Assembly: GCA_963763475.1 (NCBI GenBank)
Contig: CAVXOR010000002.1
Span: 558,001-622,000 of the forward strand
Length of the DNA: 64,000 nucleotides
Reading direction: 5' to 3'
Source: AC-32 sp963763475
GTDB taxonomy: Bacteria; Actinomycetota; Thermoleophilia; Gaiellales; Gaiellaceae
Numbering within the stretch: position 1 is the stretch's first letter; every line of letters begins with the position of its first letter. The translations under genes and the position numbers were made by a program. The notes under the pieces were generated by a model, which did not search any database, was not told where the DNA came from, and worked only from the letters and a program-made list of their open reading frames with translations. Below are positions 16,134 to 25,031 of this stretch, one piece after another.

Positions 16134-17496
16134 CCCGCTCTATACGGCCGAGGAGATGAAGCGGGCCGAGGCGGGCCACGACGCGGGCGAGCTGATGGCG
16201 CGGGCCGGGCGGGCGGTCGCGGAGGAGGCGATGCGCCGCTTCCCGGACGCGCGGCGCTTCGTCGCGGTCTGCGGCGGCGGCGCGAACGGAGGCGACGGAC
16301 GGATTGCGCTCGAAGTGCTCGAGTCGGCCGGAAGGATCGTGCGCGCGGCCGAGGATGCGCCGGTGGAGGAGGCGGACGTGATCGTCGACGCGCTCTTCGG
16401 CACCGGCTTTCACGGCGAGCCGCGCGCAGACGCGGCGCGGGCGATCGAGGCGATCAATGCCACTGGTAAGCCGGTCGTCGCGGTCGATTTGCCCTCGGGT
16501 GTCGACGCCTCGAGCGGCGAGATCGCCGGCGCGTGCGTGCAGGCGACCGTGACCGTGACGATGCACGGCCCCAAGGTCGGCACCGAGGTCGCGCCTGGAC
16601 GCTTCCGCGCGGGCGAGGTCGCGGTTGCCGCCATCGGGCTCGACCCCGGAGATACCGAGCACCGGCTGGTGACTCCGGCGATCCTGCGCGAGGTCCCGCG
16701 GCGTAGCGAGGAGCAGAACAAGTACACCGCCGGCACCGTGCTCGTCGTCGGCGGCTCGCGCGGCCTCACCGGGGCGCCGAGCCTCGCGGTCGAGGCGGCC
16801 TTCCGCGCCGACGCGGGCTACGTGGCCGTCGCGGTGCCCGATTCGACGCTGGCCGTCTTCGAGCAGCGCCTCCTCGAGGCGGTCAAGTTGCCTTGCCCCG
16901 AGGACGAGGGGACGATCTCGCCGCGAGCGATCGAGCCGATTGCCGAGTTTGCCTCGAAGGCGGGCGCGCTCGCCCTCGGGCCCGGTCTCGGCCGCGGCCC
17001 GGGGCCGCGCGAGGTGGTGCGGCGGCTGCTGACGGAGCTCGACCGCCCCGCAGTGGTCGACGCGGACGGACTGCACGACCTCGAACCGTTCGAGCGGGAG
17101 GCGCCGACCGTCCTGACCCCGCACGAGGGCGAGCTGGCGCACCTGCTCGGGGTCCAGTCGGAGTGGGTCGCCGCGCACAGGCTCGAGGCCGTGCGGCGGG
17201 CCGCTGACAACTTCCACTGCGTCTGCCTGCTCAAGGGTGCGGACACGCTCGTCGCTGCGCCAGGTGAGGGCGTGCTCGTCGCGTCGCTCGGCACACCCGC
17301 GCTGGCGACCGCCGGGAGCGGCGACGTGCTGACCGGGATCGTCGCCGCCTTTCTCGCCAAGGGCGTCGGCGCCCGCACGGCTGCCGCCGCGGCCGCGGCT
17401 GCGCAACAGCTGGCCTCGCGGGCGATCCCGCAGTCAGGGGCGGTCGCGAGCGACGTGGCGGCCGCGCTGCCGCTGGTGCTCGATGCACCGGTCTGA
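16126..17496 (+). CDS. nnr: Bifunctional NAD(P)H-hydrate epimerase / ADP-dependent dehydratase
   Basis: 456 residues repairing hydrated NADH/NADPH. The N-terminal YjeF_N epimerase domain (about 1-200) has CGGGANGGDGRIAL and VDLPSGVDAS; here the family GxGNNGGDG loop reads GGGANGGDG. The C-terminal carbohydrate-kinase-like dehydratase (about 205-450) has VVGGSRGLTGAPSLA, VDADGLHDLE, LTPHEGELAHLLG and the Gly-rich ATAGSGDVLTGIVAAFLA. It overlaps acpS by 8 bp and alr by 14 bp; the acpS-nnr-alr order is common in bacteria. Confidence 0.94.
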   Translation: MLDPLYTAEEMKRAEAGHDAGELMARAGRAVAEEAMRRFPDARRFVAVCGGGANGGDGRIALEVLESAGRIVRAAEDAPVEEADVIVDALFGTGFHGEPRADAARAIEAINATGKPVVAVDLPSGVDASSGEIAGACVQATVTVTMHGPKVGTEVAPGRFRAGEVAVAAIGLDPGDTEHRLVTPAILREVPRRSEEQNKYTAGTVLVVGGSRGLTGAPSLAVEAAFRADAGYVAVAVPDSTLAVFEQRLLEAVKLPCPEDEGTISPRAIEPIAEFASKAGALALGPGLGRGPGPREVVRRLLTELDRPAVVDADGLHDLEPFEREAPTVLTPHEGELAHLLGVQSEWVAAHRLEAVRRAADNFHCVCLLKGADTLVAAPGEGVLVASLGTPALATAGSGDVLTGIVAAFLAKGVGARTAAAAAAAAQQLASRAIPQSGAVASDVAAALPLVLDAPV

Positions 17497-18505
17497 GCTG
17501 ACGGTCGACCTCGGCGCGATCCGGCGCAACGCGCGGACGCTGCTACGCGCGCTCGACGGCTCGCAGCTCTGGGCGGTGGTCAAGGCAGACGCCTACGGCC
17601 ATGGCGCCGTCGACGTCGCGAGCGCGACGCTCGACGAGGGCGCCGGCGCGCTCTGCGTGGCCACGGTCGCGGAAGGGCTCGAGCTGCGCCTCGAGTTCGC
17701 GCTGGCGCGGATCCTGGTGATGGGGCCGACCTCGTCCAGCCGCGAGATCGCGGAGGCGCGCGAGGCGCGGCTGGAGCTGGCGGTGTGGGAGGACGAGCTG
17801 CCCGAGGGCGTGCGCGTCCACCTGAAGCTCGACACCGGCATGGGCCGCTGGGGCCTCTCGGAGCTGCCGGCATTCGGCCCGGAGGTGGTCGGCCTGATGA
17901 CGCACCTCGCGACCGCCGACTCCGACCCGGCGTTCGCCGAGCAGCAGGTCGAGCGCTTCCGCGCTGCCACCGAGCCTCACGGCGACCTGATGCGCCACGC
18001 CGCCAACAGCGCCGCTGCGCTGAGGCTGCCATCGGCGCGCTTCGACGCGGCGCGCTGCGGAGTGGCGCTCTACGGGCTCTCGCCTTTCGGCGAGGACCCG
18101 GCCGCGGACGGGCTCGAGCCCGCGCTCTCGTGGCGGAGCTACCTCGCCCAGGTCAAGCGGCTCGAGGCGGGTGAGAGCACCGGCTACGGCCGGCTCTTCG
18201 TCGCCGAGGCACCGACCTGGATCGGGATCGTGCCGGTCGGCTACGCCGACGGCTTCCGCCGCGACCTGACCGGGGCGGAAGTCCGGGTCAGCGGCGAGCC
18301 GAGGCGCGTGGTCGGCGTGGTCTCGATGGATGCCTTCGCGGTCGAGCTCGAGCACGAGGAGCCCGTCGGGGCGCCGGTGACGATCCTCGGCCACGGCGTC
18401 CTTGCGGAGGATCACGCGCGGGTGGCGGAGACGATCAACTACGAGCTCACCTCGCGGGTCAACGCCGATCCGCGCCGGGCGCGTCGGACCGTGGTCGATG
18501 CTTGA
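17483..18505 (+). CDS. alr: Alanine racemase (PLP-dependent)
   Basis: Makes D-Ala for peptidoglycan. 340 residues. PLP lysine is Lys34 in WAVVKADAYGHGA; the second catalytic region is STGYGRLF with Tyr; the substrate loop is VSMDAFAVEL, with Ala where many homologues have Gln. LKLDTGMGRWG is the mid-domain signature. Slightly shorter than the usual 360-380 residues, from shorter loops near residues 70-110. Embedded in an overlapping operon (14 bp with nnr, 8 bp with the next gene). Confidence 0.95.
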   Translation: MHRSELTVDLGAIRRNARTLLRALDGSQLWAVVKADAYGHGAVDVASATLDEGAGALCVATVAEGLELRLEFALARILVMGPTSSSREIAEAREARLELAVWEDELPEGVRVHLKLDTGMGRWGLSELPAFGPEVVGLMTHLATADSDPAFAEQQVERFRAATEPHGDLMRHAANSAAALRLPSARFDAARCGVALYGLSPFGEDPAADGLEPALSWRSYLAQVKRLEAGESTGYGRLFVAEAPTWIGIVPVGYADGFRRDLTGAEVRVSGEPRRVVGVVSMDAFAVELEHEEPVGAPVTILGHGVLAEDHARVAETINYELTSRVNADPRRARRTVVDA

Positions 18506-19529
18506 GACCGCGCGGGAGGTGCTGAGCGGCGAGGAGGCCTGGGTCGTCGGCGGCGCGGTGCGCGACGAGCTGCTCGGGCGCGAGCTGGTCGACCTGGACA
18601 TCGCCGTGCGCGAGCCGCGCAAGGCGGCCCGCTCGTACGCGAAGCGATCGGGCGGCGCACCGTTCGCGCTCTCGGAGCGGCACGGCGCCTGGCGGGTCGC
18701 CCTCGAGGGCGGGCGCACGGTCGACTTCACGCCGCTGCCCGGCTCGATCGAGGACGACCTCGCCACCCGCGACTTCACGATCAACGCGATCGCGCGGCCG
18801 CTCGCGGGCGGCGAACCGGTCGACCCCTTCGACGGGTGGGCGGATCTCGAGGCGCGCCGGTTGCGCGCGGTCGGCGAGAGCGTCTTCCGCGACGACCCGC
18901 TGCGGCTGCTGCGGGCGGTGCGCCTAGAGGACGAGCTGGACTTCCGCCTCGACGAGCAGACCGAGGTGCTCGTCCGGCGCGACGCGGAGCTCGTCACGCG
19001 GCCGGCGGGCGAGCGGATCGTCGCCGAGCTGCGCCGGCTCTCCCCGGGCGGCTATCGGCGGCTCGACGCGCTCGGCCTGCTGGCGCCCCTCGACGGGACG
19101 ATCGACGACCGCCTCGACCGCTGGGACTCGCCGGACTTTCGCCTGGTCGCAGTCTTCCGCGACGGACTGCGGCAGTTCCCCGTGTCGAACGAGCTCCGCC
19201 ACTTCGCCGCCGCGCTCATGCGGGCCGAGCCGCCGGAGCTCGACCCGCGGGCGATCCACCGTTTCCGCCGTGCCGTAGAGCCGTGGGCGCTCGAGGCGCT
19301 CGCGTTCGCCGGCGCGTCCGAGCTCGCACCGGCGATCGAGCAGGCCCGTGCGGCCGAGCCGGCCGAGCCGCTGCTGCGCGGTGACGAGCTCGATCTGCCG
19401 CCAGGGCCCGAGATCGGCCGCCTGCTCGCCGAGATCGAGGAAGAGCGGGCCGCCGGTACGATCGCCACCAGGGAGGAGGCGCTGGCCTATGCACGACGCC
19501 ACGCAGGAGCGGTTCGCGAGGACGGCTGA
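18498..19529 (+). CDS. tRNA nucleotidyltransferase / poly(A) polymerase family protein
   Basis: 343 residues. The nucleotidyltransferase head shows VVGGAVRDELLGRELVDLDI, with the GG and the DxD carboxylates, then LATRDFTINAIA and the RRxRxD-type segment RDDPLRLLRAVR. These define class II CCA-adding enzymes and poly(A) polymerases. A shorter C-terminal half of helical character follows, lacking a clear HD phosphohydrolase domain. It may add CCA to tRNAs such as the CCA-less tRNA-Pro in this window; the A-adding-only alternative cannot be excluded. ATG overlaps alr by 8 bp; its end overlaps the methyltransferase by 41 bp. Confidence 0.85.
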   Translation: MLETAREVLSGEEAWVVGGAVRDELLGRELVDLDIAVREPRKAARSYAKRSGGAPFALSERHGAWRVALEGGRTVDFTPLPGSIEDDLATRDFTINAIARPLAGGEPVDPFDGWADLEARRLRAVGESVFRDDPLRLLRAVRLEDELDFRLDEQTEVLVRRDAELVTRPAGERIVAELRRLSPGGYRRLDALGLLAPLDGTIDDRLDRWDSPDFRLVAVFRDGLRQFPVSNELRHFAAALMRAEPPELDPRAIHRFRRAVEPWALEALAFAGASELAPAIEQARAAEPAEPLLRGDELDLPPGPEIGRLLAEIEEERAAGTIATREEALAYARRHAGAVREDG

Positions 19530-20190
19530 ACGGGTTGCCGCCTTGCAGGACGCACGCGCAGCGGAGCTCGAGGAGAAGGTTGTCCGCTTCGTCTCGCCGA
19601 CGGGCGACGAGCGGGCGCTCGATTCCGGCAGCGGCCCGGGAGCCCTCGCCTTTGCGCTCGCTCCGCACGTGCGTGAGGTGGTCGCGCTGGACGTGGTCCC
19701 CGAGCTACTCGAGGAGGGCAGGCTCCGGGCGGACCGCTACCCGAACGTCAGCTTCGTCGAGGGCGACGCGACGAAGCTCCCGTTCGAGCTGGGCGCCTTC
19801 GACCTCGCCGGGTCGCTGCGCACGCTGCACCACATCCCGCGGCCGGAGCTCGCGGTGGCCGAGCTCGTGCGCGTGACGCGCCGCGGTGGCCGAGTGCTCG
19901 TCATCGACCAGCTCGCACCGATCGACCCGTTGGCCGCGGCCGAGTTGAACGCGTTCGAGCGCGCACGCGACCCGTCGACGTCGAGGGTGCTCGCGGAGGT
20001 CGACCTCCGCGGCCTGTTCGAGTCGAACGGCCTCGTTCTCCTGCGCAGCGAGCAGGAGCGCGAGCCTCGTGACCTCGACGCCTACCTCGAGCTCGCCGGC
20101 TGCGAGGGCAACGAGCGCCGGCGGGCGGAGTCACTCGCGCCGAAGGGCTACACGGCCCAGCTCGGCTGGTACCTGCTGGAGCGGCGTTAG
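19489..20190 (+). CDS. Class I SAM-dependent methyltransferase
   Basis: 233 residues. SAM-binding motif I is ALDSGSGPGALAFALA, motif II VVALDVVPELLEEG, and the acidic FVEGDATKLPFELGAFDLA followed by LHHIPRPELAVAELVRVTRR is the UbiE/methyltransferase-11 pattern. The acceptor is unknown. Start at the ATG with GGGAGGAGG upstream; this overlaps the preceding gene by 41 bp. The stop TAG overlaps the TAA of the convergent selenoprotein gene in a shared TTAG. Confidence 0.88.
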   Translation: MHDATQERFARTAERVAALQDARAAELEEKVVRFVSPTGDERALDSGSGPGALAFALAPHVREVVALDVVPELLEEGRLRADRYPNVSFVEGDATKLPFELGAFDLAGSLRTLHHIPRPELAVAELVRVTRRGGRVLVIDQLAPIDPLAAAELNAFERARDPSTSRVLAEVDLRGLFESNGLVLLRSEQEREPRDLDAYLELAGCEGNERRRAESLAPKGYTAQLGWYLLERR

Positions 20191-20402
20191 CCGAGTGCCG
20201 CGCGGACCTCGCCGGGCTCCGGGAAGCGTCCGGCTTCGGCCTTCGAGAAGACCACGCGCCCGTCCGCGATCACGTCGTACTGCCCCTTCCCGCCGGGGAT
20301 CGCCTCGGCGTCGAAGCCTTCGGCGCTGAGCTCGGTCGCGAGACTCGCGGCCCTCTCGTCGTAGCCGCTTCAGGTGGGGCAGTAGTGGATCTCGACGCGC
20401 AC
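20187..20402 (-). CDS. SelW/Rdx-family selenoprotein with in-frame TGA (CxxU)
   Basis: 71 residues, GTG start, with an in-frame TGA at 20372-20370 read as selenocysteine: VRVEIHYCPT-U-SGYDERAASL. This puts Sec11 in the CxxU redox motif exactly where SelW/SelT/SelH-like thioredoxin-fold proteins have it. The rest matches the Rdx fold: GGKGQYDVIADGRVVFSK followed by GRFPEPGEVRAALG. Conventional annotation would miss it or split it at the stop. It lies 9 bp after a MarR regulator on the same strand and has AGGA about 8 nt before GTG. Probable thiol/selenol redox role in the cytosol; partner unknown. Confidence 0.85.
20334..20372 (-). promoter_or_regulatory. Candidate bacterial SECIS after the TGA of the SelW-like gene
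   Basis: Directly 3' of the TGA codon the mRNA can form CGCGA-guc-UCGCG with two more G-C pairs beyond a mismatch, putting GU in the loop about 26 nt from the UGA. An alternative, overlapping hairpin is GCGGCU...GGCCGC. Bacterial SelB recognises a hairpin with G/U in its loop at about this distance. Which fold is used cannot be decided here. Confidence 0.5.
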
Positions 20403-20411
20403 GCCCGAATC

Positions 20412-20828
20412 CTACGACGGCAGCCCGATCGACTGGAGGTTCTCGAACGCCTCGCGCAAGGCTTGGCGCTCGCGCTCGTTGCTCGTGAACGACTCGGCGA
20501 GCCGGCGCTCGCCTTCCTCGGTCAGGCTGAGGTTCGCGATTCGGCCGTCGTCGCTCGAGCGCTCGCGCTGGACCAGGCCGATCTCCTCGGCCCGGCTGAC
20601 GAGCTCGGTGACGGTGCTCTGCGCGAGCTGCAGACGCTCGGCGAGATCCGTCACCGTCGACTGCTCGCTCCGGTCGGGCGCGCCCTTGATCATCAGCAGC
20701 AGCAGGTAGCGCTGCGGGGTCAGCCCGGCGGCCCGCGCGTTGCGCTCCGACGTGCGCAGGAAGCCGCGCAGCGCCGCGCGGAACTCGGCTACCGGGACGG
20801 CTTCGTCGGCGGACAGCGCATCGGACAT
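20412..20828 (-). CDS. MarR-family transcriptional regulator
   Basis: 138 residues with the winged helix-turn-helix of MarR: LTPQRYLLLLMIKG, TVTDLAERLQLAQSTVTELV (recognition helix) and the wing ERSSDDGRIANLSLTEEGER. Dimerising helices flank it. The selenoprotein gene follows after 9 bp, so the two are probably co-transcribed, which may mean redox- or ligand-controlled expression; this is inference. No Cys is present, so thiol sensing by this protein is unlikely. Confidence 0.88.
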   Translation of the reverse strand: MSDALSADEAVPVAEFRAALRGFLRTSERNARAAGLTPQRYLLLLMIKGAPDRSEQSTVTDLAERLQLAQSTVTELVSRAEEIGLVQRERSSDDGRIANLSLTEEGERRLAESFTSNERERQALREAFENLQSIGLPS

Positions 20829-20837
20829 GGCGGGATC

Positions 20838-21593
20838 CTAGTCCCCTGCGGGACGGATTCCACGCGCAGCCACCCGCGCGACCAGTCCGGGCACGAGTGC
20901 CTGGGCGAGCGGCGCGATCCGGTACCAGCGCGGCACGAAGACCTCGCGCCGGTCCTGCTCGACCGCCGCGACCAGTCGCTCGGCGACGAGCTCCGGCTTC
21001 GCGATCAGCGTGCCGAGGCGCGGCCCGAAGCGCTCCCGCTGCGGGAAACCCTCGGTCTCGACGAAGCCGGGGAGGATCGTGTGCACCCGGATCCCGCGCG
21101 CTCGCAGCTCGCCGGAGACCGAGCGCGAGAAGGCGAGCTGGGCGTGCTTCGAAGCCGTGTACGGGCCGGCCGAGCCGGCTGCGACCGTGCCCGCGACCGA
21201 GACCACGTTCGCGACGTCCGAGGGCGCGGCCGCCTCGAGCGCCGACAGGAAGGCGCGTAGGCACCAGACGCCGCCCAGGTAGTTCGTACGCGTCACCTCG
21301 TCGATCCGATCCGCGGAGGCACGCAGGAACCCTCCGCGGCCCGGGACGCCGGCGTTGTTGACGAGCAGCGAGACGCGGGGATGTCGCTCGACGATCGCGG
21401 CGGCCGTGCGCTCGACCGCCTCGCGGTCGCCGACGTCGCAGAGTTCCCACTCCGCGCCCAGCTTCTCGGCGAGCGGGCGAAGGCGCTCCTCGTTCCGCGC
21501 GATCAGGACGCAGTCCCAGCCGCGTCCGCGGAGCGCTCTCGCCACCGCGGCCCCGATCCCGCTCGAGCCGCCGGTGACGACCGCTAGCGGCAC
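20838..21593 (-). CDS. Short-chain dehydrogenase/reductase
   Basis: 251 residues, GTG start (VPLAVVTGGSSGIG). Classical SDR: cofactor motif TGGSSGIG, NNAG in LLVNNAGVPG, catalytic Ser in VVSVAGT, and YTASK (Tyr-x3-Lys). An Arg-rich segment after the cofactor motif (IARNEERLRP) suggests NADPH preference. The C-terminus is hydrophobic with Arg, possibly membrane-peripheral. Substrate unknown. Starts within the last 10 bp of the subtilase gene. Confidence 0.88.
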   Translation of the reverse strand: MPLAVVTGGSSGIGAAVARALRGRGWDCVLIARNEERLRPLAEKLGAEWELCDVGDREAVERTAAAIVERHPRVSLLVNNAGVPGRGGFLRASADRIDEVTRTNYLGGVWCLRAFLSALEAAAPSDVANVVSVAGTVAAGSAGPYTASKHAQLAFSRSVSGELRARGIRVHTILPGFVETEGFPQRERFGPRLGTLIAKPELVAERLVAAVEQDRREVFVPRWYRIAPLAQALVPGLVARVAARGIRPAGD

Positions 21594-24500
21594 ACGCGGA
21601 CGCGCCGGGTGGCCGCGGCGGTCGCCCCGCGCCGGTCGGTCACGACCGCCCGCAGGGCGTGGCCACCGGCACGCGCCTTGCGGGTGCGCCACCGCGCCTC
21701 GAACAGGCCCTCGCTGCCGCGCTTCTCGGTCGCGATCAGGCGCTTGCCGTCGAAGAACTTCACCGAGCGGACACCGTGCGTGGCGCCCGCGCTCACGAAC
21801 ACTCCCTCCATCCGTCCGACACAGACGCGCGGCCGCGGCAGCAGCCACGTGACGGTCGGCCGTGTGACCGCGCGCAACCGGACGGTGCGGAAGACCGAAT
21901 TCGGGAGGATGTTGCCGGCCTGGTCGATGTTCTTGGACTCCTGGTAGTCGGAGGCGACCGCGAGCATCGGCGTCCTGCCGACCCCGATCTTCGGCGCGCC
22001 GTCCAGCAGCCAGATCACGAGCCCGGAGCCCGGGTCGTAGAGCGCCGCGAGCAGCAGCGTCTGCTTGTAGCCGATCACCAGCGAGAGCGGGTCGACGCCG
22101 GCGCCGCGGTCGCTCACGATCCCCGCGATCATCGGCCGTCCCGGCGTGACGACCTTGGTCAGCACCTTGAAGCGAGGCGGCGTGACGTCGTTCTGCCAGG
22201 AGTGCAGCAGGTACTCGCCGCGCAGCGGTTGATCCGTGTACGGGTCGGCGCGCGAGTCGACCGAGACGAAGTAGCGGCCCTCGTGCGGGAAGTCGACCGC
22301 GGCCGCTTCGTTGTCGAACTGGTACTCGAAGGTCAGCCCGTTCACGTTGACCGGCGTGCCCGGGTAGCCCTGGACATCGTCCTCGTTCAGCGAGCCTAGG
22401 AACCAGGGCTCGACGAGCGCGTTGGGGCCGGTTGCGACGACCGCGGCGCCCGCGTTCGCAACGTGCTTGGCGACGCGCACGGTGTAGACACGCTCGGCGC
22501 CGTCCTCGTTGAACGGCTTGCCGTTGTAGTCGGGCGGCGGGCCGAACGGCTCGGTCGGGAAGCGGTACTGGTCGACGTAGTTCGTGCCCTTGCTCGTGTC
22601 GCCGAGCTGGTTGGTCTTGATCGTGTCGCGCGGGGCCAGGCCGATCCGCGGGTGCGAGACCGTGAAGTAGTACGGGACGCGAATCCGGTCGGCGCCTCGC
22701 GTGAAGACGATGAAGCCGTAGTCGTCACCGGTCGGGGAGGAGTTGGCCCCCGTCGCCACCACCGGCAGGTCGACGGTGCCGCCCGGCGCGATCGTGACCG
22801 ACGACGTCGCCGGGGAGATCGTTGCGCCGGGAGTGGCGGACTGCGGCTCAACCGAGACGTTCCACGCGCCGCCGCCCGTGCCCGCGTCCGAGAGCTCCAG
22901 CAAGAGCGCCTTGCGCGCGGCGTGGTTGTCGACGTTGAGGTAGCCGAATGAGAGCGACGAAGGCTCGGCGAAGAGCTTCGGGTCGTTCGCGGAGGCGACA
23001 TCGATCAGGCCGCCGCCCTCGAGCAGCACCGAGGCCTCCTTCGTGCGGGCGGTGTCGCCCCACGCCGGCTGCGCGGAGGTCATCAGTGCCGACTTGACCT
23101 CGCCTGGCGACCAGCCCGGATGATGTTGCAGTAGGAGCGCCGCGGCGCCCGAGACGTGCGGCGCGGCCATACTCGTGCCGTCGAGCACCATGAATGGCGC
23201 GCCGGCGAACTCGCTCAGCGTCGAGGAGAGGATCTGTCCGCCGGGCGCCGCGACGTCGGGCTTCAGCCTGTGGTCGAAGTTCGTCGGGCCCGCGGACGAG
23301 AAGCTCGTGACGATCCCGCTGCGGCCGGTGGCGATCTCCTTCGGATCGCTGAGAGCGCTCGCGCGGAAGGCGGTGCGGCCGCCCTGGGTCGCCATGTACG
23401 CGCGCAGGTTGGCACCGTCGAGGTCGGAGATCATCCCGGCCGGGAAGCCGAGGTCGACGGTGATGAAGTTCGGCTCACCCGAGCGGTTGTCGACCAGCAG
23501 CAGCCCGGTCGCGCCGGCCCTGCGCACGCGCTCCAGCTTCGAGACGAACGTGCAGCCGCCGCGTGAGACGAGCGCAACCGTGCCCGCCAGCGACCCGGAC
23601 GGCAACGAGGTGAAGCGGGAGTCGTTCGGGTCGAAGCCCGGCGGCGCGCAGGCGTGGCGCTCGACCGGCTGCCCGGTCGTGCCGGAGACCGTGCCGACGT
23701 CCACGAGCGTCTGTCCGGCGATCCAGGCCGGCGCCACGCGGACGTTGAAGGTGAACGGGATGTGCTGCAGGCCGGCCGGCGCGCCCGCGCCGGTCACGGT
23801 CAGCTCGGTGCCGAAGACGTGGAGGTTCGAGACCGCGGCCACCGAGATCGCGGCGGGCGCGTTGCTCGGCGAGCCGACGGAGCCGAAGCCGAAGTCGTCG
23901 CGGTCGTTGCCGGCCGAGATCACGGGCACCACGCCGGCCGCGGCGACGTTGTTGAGCGCGTCGACCAGCGCGTCGCTGGAGGGGTCGAGCTCCGGGCCGC
24001 CGCCGGAGAAGTTGATGACGTCCATGCCGTCGTTCACGGCGGCCTCGAAGGCGAGCATGATCTCGGGCGTGAAGGCGTCGAGCCCGCCCGTCGGCACCGG
24101 TACGTTGAAGACGCGGTAGTTCCCGATCCACGCGCGGGGCGCGATCCCGGAGAGGCCGCTGACGGCCGGGTGGTCGGGACCGGGCGCCACCAGAGTGCCC
24201 GCTACGCCGGCGGCGATCCCAGCGACGTGCGTGCCGTGGAACGAGTCCTGCCGGTTGAGCGCCAGGTGGCCCTGCCGCCCGGAGCCCGGGCCCGGGAAGG
24301 CGCGAGCGACGATCACCTTCGGCGTCGTCCACTTCTTGCCACCCTTCGGGAAGCCCGCCGGATACGAGAACCCGGTCGGGTTGAAGAACGGGTTCGACTG
24401 GTCGATGCCGTCGTCGACCACGCCGATCTTGATCCCCTGGCCGAAGCCACCGGTGCTTGCCCAGAAGGTGTCGGCGCGGATCACGGCCGGGCTCTTGTTC

Positions 24501-25006
24501 GTGTCGAGGTGGTAGCGGACGCTCGGGTAGACCTTGCGCACCGCGCCGACCCGCATCAGCCGCGGCAGGTCGCGGTAGCGCAGGCTGACCGCGAGGCCGT
24601 CGAGGATCGTCCGGTAGTGGTACGGGACCTTCGCGCTCGGGACGGCGCGGCGGATCGCGCGGGCGGCGGCGGTCTGCGCGCGCGCAAGCCGGGCGAGGTA
24701 GGCCTGCGACGAGCTGCCGGCGACGTCGAGCTTCTTGCGCGCGCCGAAGGCGAAGAGGCCCGGGCCGTAGCGTTGCGCGAGCGGCGGCAGGCGCAGCCCG
24801 ACGAGCACGGTCACGCGTCCGCGCACCTGCCCGCGCGGCACGCGCAGCACGCCCTGCTGGACGCGAGTGACGGTCGTCTCGCCGCGATGCGGCAGGCGGA
24901 TCGGCCGCAGGCTCGAGGCTGCGGCGGAGGCGGTGGCGAGGACCATCAGCGCCGCAAGGAGCGAAAGAAGGAAAGTGCGGCGCAAGGGGAGGAGGCTACC
25001 TGACAT
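21584..25006 (-). CDS. Secreted subtilase (S8 peptidase) with PA domain and Ig-like C-terminal regions
   Basis: 1140 residues. Signal peptide at 1-30 (RRTFLLSLLAALMVLATASA). An inhibitor-I9-like prodomain precedes the catalytic core: Asp198 in GVVDDGID, His257 in SFHGTHVAG and Ser612 in LDGTSMAAPHVSG. The wide His-Ser gap holds a protease-associated (PA) insert with CTFVSKLERVRRAGATGLLL, as in cucumisin/C5a-peptidase-like enzymes. Beyond 650 come Fn3/Ig-like beta domains, ending in an Arg-rich beta domain (RTRKARAGGHALRAVVTDRR). Expected to be an exported protease. The start is 25 bp from the divergent fabI. Confidence 0.92.
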   Translation of the reverse strand: MSGSLLPLRRTFLLSLLAALMVLATASAAASSLRPIRLPHRGETTVTRVQQGVLRVPRGQVRGRVTVLVGLRLPPLAQRYGPGLFAFGARKKLDVAGSSSQAYLARLARAQTAAARAIRRAVPSAKVPYHYRTILDGLAVSLRYRDLPRLMRVGAVRKVYPSVRYHLDTNKSPAVIRADTFWASTGGFGQGIKIGVVDDGIDQSNPFFNPTGFSYPAGFPKGGKKWTTPKVIVARAFPGPGSGRQGHLALNRQDSFHGTHVAGIAAGVAGTLVAPGPDHPAVSGLSGIAPRAWIGNYRVFNVPVPTGGLDAFTPEIMLAFEAAVNDGMDVINFSGGGPELDPSSDALVDALNNVAAAGVVPVISAGNDRDDFGFGSVGSPSNAPAAISVAAVSNLHVFGTELTVTGAGAPAGLQHIPFTFNVRVAPAWIAGQTLVDVGTVSGTTGQPVERHACAPPGFDPNDSRFTSLPSGSLAGTVALVSRGGCTFVSKLERVRRAGATGLLLVDNRSGEPNFITVDLGFPAGMISDLDGANLRAYMATQGGRTAFRASALSDPKEIATGRSGIVTSFSSAGPTNFDHRLKPDVAAPGGQILSSTLSEFAGAPFMVLDGTSMAAPHVSGAAALLLQHHPGWSPGEVKSALMTSAQPAWGDTARTKEASVLLEGGGLIDVASANDPKLFAEPSSLSFGYLNVDNHAARKALLLELSDAGTGGGAWNVSVEPQSATPGATISPATSSVTIAPGGTVDLPVVATGANSSPTGDDYGFIVFTRGADRIRVPYYFTVSHPRIGLAPRDTIKTNQLGDTSKGTNYVDQYRFPTEPFGPPPDYNGKPFNEDGAERVYTVRVAKHVANAGAAVVATGPNALVEPWFLGSLNEDDVQGYPGTPVNVNGLTFEYQFDNEAAAVDFPHEGRYFVSVDSRADPYTDQPLRGEYLLHSWQNDVTPPRFKVLTKVVTPGRPMIAGIVSDRGAGVDPLSLVIGYKQTLLLAALYDPGSGLVIWLLDGAPKIGVGRTPMLAVASDYQESKNIDQAGNILPNSVFRTVRLRAVTRPTVTWLLPRPRVCVGRMEGVFVSAGATHGVRSVKFFDGKRLIATEKRGSEGLFEARWRTRKARAGGHALRAVVTDRRGATAAATRRVRVCR

Positions 25007-25031
25007 TTCGAAAGACTTAGACTCGCCCGCC

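Noticed and set aside
20370..20372. TGA as a sequencing error or pseudogene in the SelW-like gene
   Set aside because: The stop falls exactly at the family's redox Sec/Cys position and the frame is intact on both sides; a second gene shows the same pattern.
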